Source: an uncultured Streptococcus sp.
GTDB lineage: Bacteria > Bacillota > Bacilli > Lactobacillales > Streptococcaceae
Reading direction: 5' to 3'
DNA: 19,531 bases
Assembly (NCBI GenBank): GCA_900755085.1
Contig: CAAEFF010000120.1
Location: forward strand, 1 to 19,531
Below, piece after piece: positions 14,952 through 19,531 of the stretch. The notes beneath the pieces are model-generated. The model did not search any database and was not told the DNA's origin. It saw only the letters and a program-made list of their open reading frames with translations. The position numbers were made by a program, and so were the translations under genes. Position 1 is the stretch's first letter, and each line of letters begins with the position of its first letter.

Positions 14952-16199
14952 ATGTCAGCTGATATCCTATTAACCCACTTTAACCAATTGTTTTGTCCAA
15001 ATGATCTGGGTCATCCTCTCTATGGTAAGGAGATGGCAGAGGCAAAAATTCTTTCAGATGCTTATATCGCCATTAAAGATGGAAAGATTCTTGCAGTTGG
15101 GACAGGGCAACCAGCCCCAGAACTGATCGATGACCATACGGAAGTGAAATCCTGTGAAGGAAAAGTTGCGACCCCTGGCCTGATTGATTGCCACACCCAC
15201 TTAGTCTATGGAGGCAGTCGGGAGCATGAATTTGCTAAAAAGTTAGCAGGTGTTTCTTACTTAGACATCCTCGCCCAAGGCGGAGGGATTTTAAGCACCG
15301 TTCGGGCGACACGGGAAGCTTCCTTCGATGATCTCTATGACAAATCTGAACGACTGTTGGACTACATGTTGCGCCATGGGGTGACAACAGTTGAAGCCAA
15401 AAGCGGTTACGGTTTGGATTGGGAAACTGAAAAACGCCAGTTGGATGTTGTCGCTGCACTGGATCGGGATCATCAAATAGATTTGGTATCTACCTTTATG
15501 GCAGCCCATGCGATTCCTACAGAGTACAAGGGCCGTTCCCAAGAATATTTAGATCTCATTGTGGAACAAATGCTTCCGAAAGTGAAAGAAGGACAGTTAG
15601 CTGAGTTCTGTGATATCTTCTGTGAAAAAGGGGTCTTTACAGCAGATGAATCTCGCTATCTTCTTTCTAAAGCCAAGGAGATGGGCTTCAAACTGCGGAT
15701 TCATGCCGATGAGATCGAATCCATTGGAGGTGTTGATGTGGCAGGGGGATTGGAATCTACCAGCGCAGAACACCTGATGGTCATTACCGATGAGGGGATC
15801 AAAAAACTAGCAAAAGCAAAAGTTATTGGAAATCTGTTGCCGGCAACAACCTTCAGCCTCATGGAAGATACTTATGCACCGGCTCGTAAGATGTTGGACG
15901 CTGGCATGGCTATTACCCTAACAACAGACAGCAATCCAGGATCTTGTCCAACAGCCAATCTTCAGTTTGCCATGCATCTGGGGTGCTTCATGATGCACCT
16001 AACTCCAGTGGAAATTCTCAATGCAGTGACCATCAATGCAGCCTACTCAGTAGATCGTGCCAAAACGATCGGTTCTTTCGATGCTGGCAAGCAGGCTGAC
16101 ATTACCATCTTTGATGCGCCAAATCTAGACTATCTCTTCTATTTCTTTGCGACAAATCTAGTGACAGATGTCTACAAGAAAGGTCAAAAAGTCATTTAA
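14952..16199 (+). CDS. hutI: Imidazolonepropionase HutI
   Basis: Metal-dependent amidohydrolase that opens 4-imidazolone-5-propionate to N-formimino-L-glutamate, the third step of histidine degradation. At 415 residues it matches the family. Visible metal and substrate sites: the HxH pair His81/His83 in GLIDCHTHLVYGGSREHEF, AKSGYGLDWETE, FMAAHAIP, RIHADE and TTDSNPGSCPT. The ATG at 14952 is preferred to the in-frame ATG at 14943, because AAAGGA (14937-14942) abuts the latter but lies 9 bases before the former. It is the only hut gene on the + strand and is transcribed divergently from hutU across 199 bases. It ends at a strong terminator (16219-16256), so it forms a single-gene unit that must be co-ordinated with the operon, probably through the shared operator. 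Confidence 0.96.
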   Translation: MSADILLTHFNQLFCPNDLGHPLYGKEMAEAKILSDAYIAIKDGKILAVGTGQPAPELIDDHTEVKSCEGKVATPGLIDCHTHLVYGGSREHEFAKKLAGVSYLDILAQGGGILSTVRATREASFDDLYDKSERLLDYMLRHGVTTVEAKSGYGLDWETEKRQLDVVAALDRDHQIDLVSTFMAAHAIPTEYKGRSQEYLDLIVEQMLPKVKEGQLAEFCDIFCEKGVFTADESRYLLSKAKEMGFKLRIHADEIESIGGVDVAGGLESTSAEHLMVITDEGIKKLAKAKVIGNLLPATTFSLMEDTYAPARKMLDAGMAITLTTDSNPGSCPTANLQFAMHLGCFMMHLTPVEILNAVTINAAYSVDRAKTIGSFDAGKQADITIFDAPNLDYLFYFFATNLVTDVYKKGQKVI

Positions 16200-16218
16200 A
16201 CTACTCCATTTCAGTCGA

Positions 16219-16256
16219 GACTTTGCTGGTTTGTAAAAACCAGCAAAGTCTTTTTT
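16219..16256 (+). terminator. Rho-independent terminator after hutI
   Basis: A perfect 14-base stem (16219-16232 with 16237-16250) with a 4-base GTAA loop is followed by six T at 16251-16256. It separates hutI from xfp. Confidence 0.95.
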
Positions 16257-16338
16257 CTATCAGATCTCCACAGTAAATGGGAACGCTTTATCGGATAATA
16301 AAAATTTGACTATCAAAGAATATTTTTCTTACTTTCTG

Positions 16339-16367
16339 TGTACAAAAAGGGAATTTCTTGATAAAAT
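16339..16367 (+). promoter_or_regulatory. Candidate xfp promoter
   Basis: TGTACA (16339-16344), 17 bases, TAAAAT (16362-16367). The predicted start near 16374 leaves a leader of about 113 bases with a terminator-like hairpin. The -35 box is imperfect (4 of 6), and other A/T-rich -10 candidates lie nearby, so the exact promoter is uncertain. Confidence 0.4.
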
Positions 16368-16397
16368 AGAATAATATTGAATAACTTCTTCAATATC

Positions 16398-16426
16398 ATC
16401 TGTTTGACGCTGAAAACAGATTTTTT
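16398..16426 (+). terminator. Terminator-like hairpin in the xfp leader
   Basis: ATCTGTTT (16398-16405) pairs perfectly with AAACAGAT (16414-16421) around an 8-base loop and runs into six T (16421-16426). It lies 60 bases before the xfp ATG and after the hutI terminator. It could attenuate xfp or end a short transcript. No competing antiterminator stem was identified. Confidence 0.5.
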
Positions 16427-16486
16427 AAACTATTAAAAAAGCACAGGTTTTGAAGAAAATCTGTCTAGAATTTGTGAGGAGACAAG

Positions 16487-18871
16487 ATGACTGTCGATTA
16501 TAACAGCAAAGCATACTTGGATAAAGTAGATGCTTGGTGGCGCGCAGCCAACTACATTTCAGCTGCTCAAATGTACTTGAAAGATAACCCGTTGTTGAAG
16601 CGTGAAGTCGTTGAAAACGACTTGAAGGCTCACCCAATCGGACACTGGGGTACAGTACCGGGGCAAAACTTTATCTATGCTCACTTGAACCGGACCATCA
16701 ATAAATACGACTTGGATATGTTCTACATTGAAGGACCAGGTCATGGTGGGCAAGTAATGGTATCTAATTCATACTTGGATGGTTCATACACTGAATTGAA
16801 TCCAGGTATTCCTCAAAATGAAGAAGGTTTCAAACACTTGTGTAAGATCTTCTCATTCCCTGGAGGAATTGCTTCACACGCGGCGCCTGAAACACCAGGA
16901 TCTATCCACGAAGGTGGAGAACTTGGTTACGCACTTTCACACGCTACTGGAGCTGTATTGGATAATCCAGATGTCATTGCTGCGACAGTAATTGGTGATG
17001 GTGAAGGGGAAACTGGACCATTGATGGCTGGTTGGTTGTCAAATACTTTCTTGAACCCTGTCAATGATGGTGCTGTTCTTCCAATCTTCTATCTCAATGG
17101 TGGGAAGATCCATAACCCAACAATCTTTGAACGGAAAACAGATGAAGAATTGACTCTCTTCTTCGAAGGTCTTGGTTGGAAACCAATCTTTGCTAATGTA
17201 ACAGCAATCTCAGATGATCATGAAGCAGCACACGCTTTGTTCGCTGAAAAATTGGATGAAGCAATTGAAGAAATTAAAAAGGTCCAAGCAGAAGCTCGTA
17301 AGGGATCTGCTGAAGAAGCAACTCAAGCTGTTTACCCTGTCTTGATTGCCCGTATTCCTAAAGGATGGACTGGACCTAAAGCATGGGAAGGAACACCAAT
17401 CGAGGGTGGTTTCCGTGCACACCAAGTTCCAATCCCAGTAGATGCGCATCATATGGAACATGTGGATGCCCTTCTTTCATGGTTGGAATCTTACCGCCCA
17501 GCTGAATTGTTCGATGAAAACGGTACATTACTCCCTGAAATTGCAGAAATCGCACCAAAAGGCGACCGTCGCATGGCCATGAATCCAATCACCAATGCAG
17601 GTGTCATCAAACCAATGAACACAGCTGATTGGAAGAAACATGCCTTCAAGATTGGAACACCAGGTGCCATCATGGCGCAGGATATGATCGAATTTGGTAA
17701 GTATGCAGCAGATCTTGTGGATGCGAACCCTGATAACTTCCGTATCTTTGGACCGGATGAAACCAAATCAAACCGTCTTCAAGAAGTCTTCACACGGACC
17801 AACCGTCAATGGTTAGGACGCATGAAACCAGACTACGATGAAGCTTTGAGCCCTGCTGGTCGTGTCATTGACTCTCAATTGTCCGAACACCAAGCAGAAG
17901 GAATGCTTGAAGGATATGTCTTGACAGGTCGTCATGGATTCTTCGCTTCTTACGAATCCTTCCTTCGTGTTGTAGATTCTATGATCACTCAACACTTCAA
18001 ATGGTTGCGTAAATCTAAGACTCACACGACATGGCGTAAAAACTACCCTGCCTTGAACTTGATTGCGACTTCAACAGTCTTCCAACAAGACCACAATGGT
18101 TACACTCACCAAGATCCAGGTATCTTGACTCACTTGGCTGAGAAAACTCCTGAATACATCCGTGAGTACTTGCCAGCAGATACCAATACTTTGCTTGCAG
18201 TGATGGACCAAGCCTTTAAGGCAGAAGATGTGATCAACTTGATCGTTTCTTCTAAACACCCGCGTCCTCAATTCTACTCAGCAGCTGAAGCTGAAGAATT
18301 GGTTCGTGAAGGCTACAAGGTGATCGATTGGGCATCAACTGTTTCAGCAGATGAAGAGCCAGATCTTGTCATTGCAGCAGCTGGTACAGAACCAAACTTG
18401 GAAGCTTTGGCTGCGATTACAATCTTGCACCAAGCCTTCCCAGAATTGAAGATCCGCTTTGTCAATGTTGTGGATATTTTGAAATTGCGTCACCCATCAG
18501 TAGATGCACGTGGACTTTCTGACGAAGAGTTCGATAAAGTCTTCACGACTGACAAACCTGTTATCTTTGCCTTCCATGGTTACGAAGGTATAATCCGTGA
18601 CATCTTCTTCAACCGTCACAACCACAATCTTCGTGTACATGGTTACCGTGAAAACGGAGATATCACAACACCATTTGATATGCGTGTGATGTCTGAGTTG
18701 GATCGCTTCCACTTGGCACAAGATGCAGCCAATGCAGCTCTTGGGGAAGAAGCATCCGCATTTGCTGCTCAAATGGATGAGACAGTTGCCTTCCACAACG
18801 CCTATATCCGTGAAAATGGAGACGACATTCCAGAAGTTCAAAACTGGAAATGGGAAAACGTGAATAAATAA
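16487..18871 (+). CDS. xfp: Xylulose-5-phosphate/fructose-6-phosphate phosphoketolase
   Basis: Thiamine diphosphate enzyme that splits xylulose 5-phosphate (and often fructose 6-phosphate) with phosphate into acetyl phosphate plus glyceraldehyde 3-phosphate or erythrose 4-phosphate. The 794-residue length is typical. Visible motifs: HPIGHWGTVPGQNF (49-62), IEGPGHGGQ (81-89), SFPGGIASHAAPETPGSIHEGGELGYAL region (123-150), the TPP/Mg motif starting GDGEGETGPLMAG at 170 and ending at Asn190, and GRHGFFASYESF. Whether it also accepts fructose 6-phosphate cannot be read here. ATG start with GAGGAG 5 bases upstream. Codons are strongly biased to a small preferred set, unlike the regulator gene, which suggests high expression. 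It is a single-gene unit between two terminators and has no evident functional tie to hut beyond adjacency; acetyl phosphate from it can yield ATP through acetate kinase. Confidence 0.96.
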   Translation: MTVDYNSKAYLDKVDAWWRAANYISAAQMYLKDNPLLKREVVENDLKAHPIGHWGTVPGQNFIYAHLNRTINKYDLDMFYIEGPGHGGQVMVSNSYLDGSYTELNPGIPQNEEGFKHLCKIFSFPGGIASHAAPETPGSIHEGGELGYALSHATGAVLDNPDVIAATVIGDGEGETGPLMAGWLSNTFLNPVNDGAVLPIFYLNGGKIHNPTIFERKTDEELTLFFEGLGWKPIFANVTAISDDHEAAHALFAEKLDEAIEEIKKVQAEARKGSAEEATQAVYPVLIARIPKGWTGPKAWEGTPIEGGFRAHQVPIPVDAHHMEHVDALLSWLESYRPAELFDENGTLLPEIAEIAPKGDRRMAMNPITNAGVIKPMNTADWKKHAFKIGTPGAIMAQDMIEFGKYAADLVDANPDNFRIFGPDETKSNRLQEVFTRTNRQWLGRMKPDYDEALSPAGRVIDSQLSEHQAEGMLEGYVLTGRHGFFASYESFLRVVDSMITQHFKWLRKSKTHTTWRKNYPALNLIATSTVFQQDHNGYTHQDPGILTHLAEKTPEYIREYLPADTNTLLAVMDQAFKAEDVINLIVSSKHPRPQFYSAAEAEELVREGYKVIDWASTVSADEEPDLVIAAAGTEPNLEALAAITILHQAFPELKIRFVNVVDILKLRHPSVDARGLSDEEFDKVFTTDKPVIFAFHGYEGIIRDIFFNRHNHNLRVHGYRENGDITTPFDMRVMSELDRFHLAQDAANAALGEEASAFAAQMDETVAFHNAYIRENGDDIPEVQNWKWENVNK

Positions 18872-18903
18872 GAAAAAAAGCCGGAGCAATCCGGCTTTTT
18901 TTC
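18872..18903 (+). terminator. Rho-independent terminator after xfp
   Basis: GCCGGA-GCAA-TCCGGC (18880-18895), flanked by seven A and seven T that extend the pairing, forms a perfect stem starting right after the stop codon. It could act in both directions. Confidence 0.95.
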
Positions 18904-18905
18904 TT

Positions 18906-19169
18906 ATTCAGACCGTCTTTTACATTTCCACTTGCTTTTTTTGAAACAGTTAAGCGCTGTTTCATTAGTTTGTGGAAGTCTTCTATCCACAGAGGGTGAA
19001 ATCACCTTGTGGATTGCATTGATGATGCTAGCGGTAAAAGAATTTGATATTTTTTTAAAAATATTTGATTAGCCCATCAGTAGCTAGGTGAATGATTTCA
19101 TAAAATAAAAAAGAATGCTGGAAAGTGGGATTGCTTGAGAAAGAAAATTACAAACGAATTCCAGTTTCT
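18906..19169. other. Gene-free stretch with dyads and DnaA-box-like sites
   Basis: No plausible gene on either strand. It holds a hairpin (GAAACAG 18943-18949 with CTGTTTC 18957-18963), three TGTGGA/TCCACA elements at 18971-18976, 18986-18991 and 19008-19013, and an A/T palindrome at 19047-19064 (ATATTTTT-TT-AAAAATAT) flanked by TTTGAT repeats (19043, 19064). CTATCCACA at 18983-18991 differs from the DnaA box TTATCCACA at one base. Confidence 0.4.
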
Positions 19170-19202
19170 ATAGTCAACCTTTTTTATATCTTGGTTGACT
19201 AT
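19170..19202. promoter_or_regulatory. BirA-type operator 1 of bioY
   Basis: ATAGTCAACC (19170-19179) and GGTTGACTAT (19193-19202) form a perfect 10-base inverted repeat with a 13-base spacer. The right arm contains the -35 box of bioY, so a bound repressor would block the polymerase. The layout fits biotin repressor BirA sites of Firmicutes, although the arms have GTCAACC instead of the usual GTTAACC. Confidence 0.65.
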
Positions 19203-19223
19203 TAAGAAGTTGTTTGTTATAAT
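19195..19223 (+). promoter_or_regulatory. bioY promoter
   Basis: TTGACT (19195-19200), 17 bases, TATAAT (19218-19223): a near-consensus sigma-A promoter, lying between and overlapping the two operator dyads. Transcription should start near 19230, inside the second dyad. Confidence 0.85.
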
Positions 19224-19225
19224 AG

Positions 19226-19253
19226 GTTAACCGTATTTGAAAGTGAGGTTAAC
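19226..19253. promoter_or_regulatory. BirA-type operator 2 of bioY
   Basis: GTTAACC (19226-19232), 14 bases, GGTTAAC (19247-19253) match the BirA half-sites known in Firmicutes. It covers the predicted transcription start and the ribosome binding site (GAGG at 19245-19248). Confidence 0.75.
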
Positions 19254-19258
19254 TAAAA

Positions 19259-19531
19259 ATGAAACAACATCATACTTTTTCAATTGTTCTTCCAGCTTTC
19301 GGAGCTGCTATCATTGCTTCTCTATCACAAATCATCATTCCGATAGGAGCGGTGCCCATTACCTTACAGACCTTTGCTGTAGGACTGGTGGCTGCCATTT
19401 TTAAACCGAGGGAAGCTACTCTTGCTGCTTTTCTCTATCTTATTCTCGGTGCAATTGGTCTACCCGTTTTCGCAGGAGGTAGCGGTGGTTTTCAAACCTT
19501 CTTTAGTCCAATAGCTGGTTATATACTTGCC
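19259..19531 (+). CDS. bioY: Biotin transporter substrate-binding subunit BioY (3' end outside window)
   Basis: First 91 codons of the S-component that captures biotin in the membrane, either alone or with an energy-coupling ECF module. The visible part contains the signature IPIGAVPITLQTFAVGL near residues 28-44 and LGAIGLPVFAGGSGGFQTF near 63-81, and ends in SPIAGYILA, part of the SP-AGY block. Two to three hydrophobic segments are present and the frame is still open at the window edge. ATG start with GTGAGG about 10 bases upstream. Two inverted repeats of the BirA type over the promoter and leader suggest repression when biotin is plentiful, which supports biotin as the substrate. Confidence 0.93.
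   Translation, partial: MKQHHTFSIVLPAFGAAIIASLSQIIIPIGAVPITLQTFAVGLVAAIFKPREATLAAFLYLILGAIGLPVFAGGSGGFQTFFSPIAGYILA

Noticed and set aside
16277..16290. cre-like site TGGGAACGCTTTAT upstream of xfp
   Set aside because: Three mismatches to the CcpA consensus, including both end positions; too weak to call without a motif scan.
16306..16408. TTGACT (16306) and TTGACG (16404 region) upstream of xfp as a third SARP target
   Set aside because: They are about 97 bases apart, not 11, and one lies in a hairpin loop; single hexamers are expected by chance in A/T-rich DNA.
18497..18889. 130-codon open frame antisense to xfp
   Set aside because: Shadow of xfp; no ribosome binding site and cysteine-rich odd composition.
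18943..18963. GAAACAG/CTGTTTC dyad as a terminator
   Set aside because: No T run follows on either strand (the T7 run precedes it on +), so it does not look like a terminator.
1..19531. Mobile elements, CRISPR, phage or toxin-antitoxin genes
   Set aside because: No transposase, inverted-repeat ends, spaced repeats, integrase or small paired genes were recognised; all genes fit core or metabolic streptococcal content.

Overview
The window is chromosomal DNA of a low-GC Gram-positive bacterium, most likely an oral or pharyngeal Streptococcus. Evidence: streptococcal-type MetE/MetF, an Xfp phosphoketolase with strongly biased codons, AGGAGG-type ribosome binding sites, BirA-type operators at bioY, and a hut gene order resembling that recalled for S. 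pyogenes. The species cannot be fixed from the sequence. No tRNA, rRNA, CRISPR array, insertion sequence or phage gene was seen.

Layout. At 1-1383 (+) lie the end of metE and complete metF (methyl-tetrahydrofolate synthesis and methionine formation), closed by a terminator. At 1516-4452 (+) is a 978-residue regulator of the SARP/BTAD type: winged helix, BTAD helices, a NTPase domain with imperfect Walker motifs, and TPR-like repeats. A strong bidirectional terminator (4537-4581) separates it from the converging hut operon. The operon (-) runs from 14752 down to 4600 in the order hutU, ftcD, fchA, fhs, hutD, an APC permease, hutH, hutG. hutI (+, 14952-16199) diverges from hutU. Then come xfp (+, 16487-18871), a 387-base gap rich in dyads, and the start of bioY (+, from 19259), cut by the window end.

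Together the hut genes form a complete histidine degradation pathway: permease (uptake, inferred), HutH (histidine to urocanate), HutU (to imidazolone propionate) and HutI (to formiminoglutamate). Formiminoglutamate then has two encoded exits: HutG (glutamate plus formamide), or FtcD and FchA (formimino group to tetrahydrofolate, then methenyl-THF plus ammonia). Fhs in the same operon could run backwards on 10-formyl-THF to give formate and ATP; the methenyl-to-formyl step would need FolD or an equivalent outside the window.

The most interesting signal is in the hutU-hutI divergent promoter region. Each promoter has the same design, TTGACT-N5-TTGACG-N9-TA(C/G)AAT, and the two face each other as mirror images over 106 bases. 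Direct repeats with an 11-base period just upstream of the -10 box are the known target style of SARP activators, and a SARP-type protein is encoded at the far end of the same locus. I infer that the 978-residue protein is the hut activator and that this is its operator.
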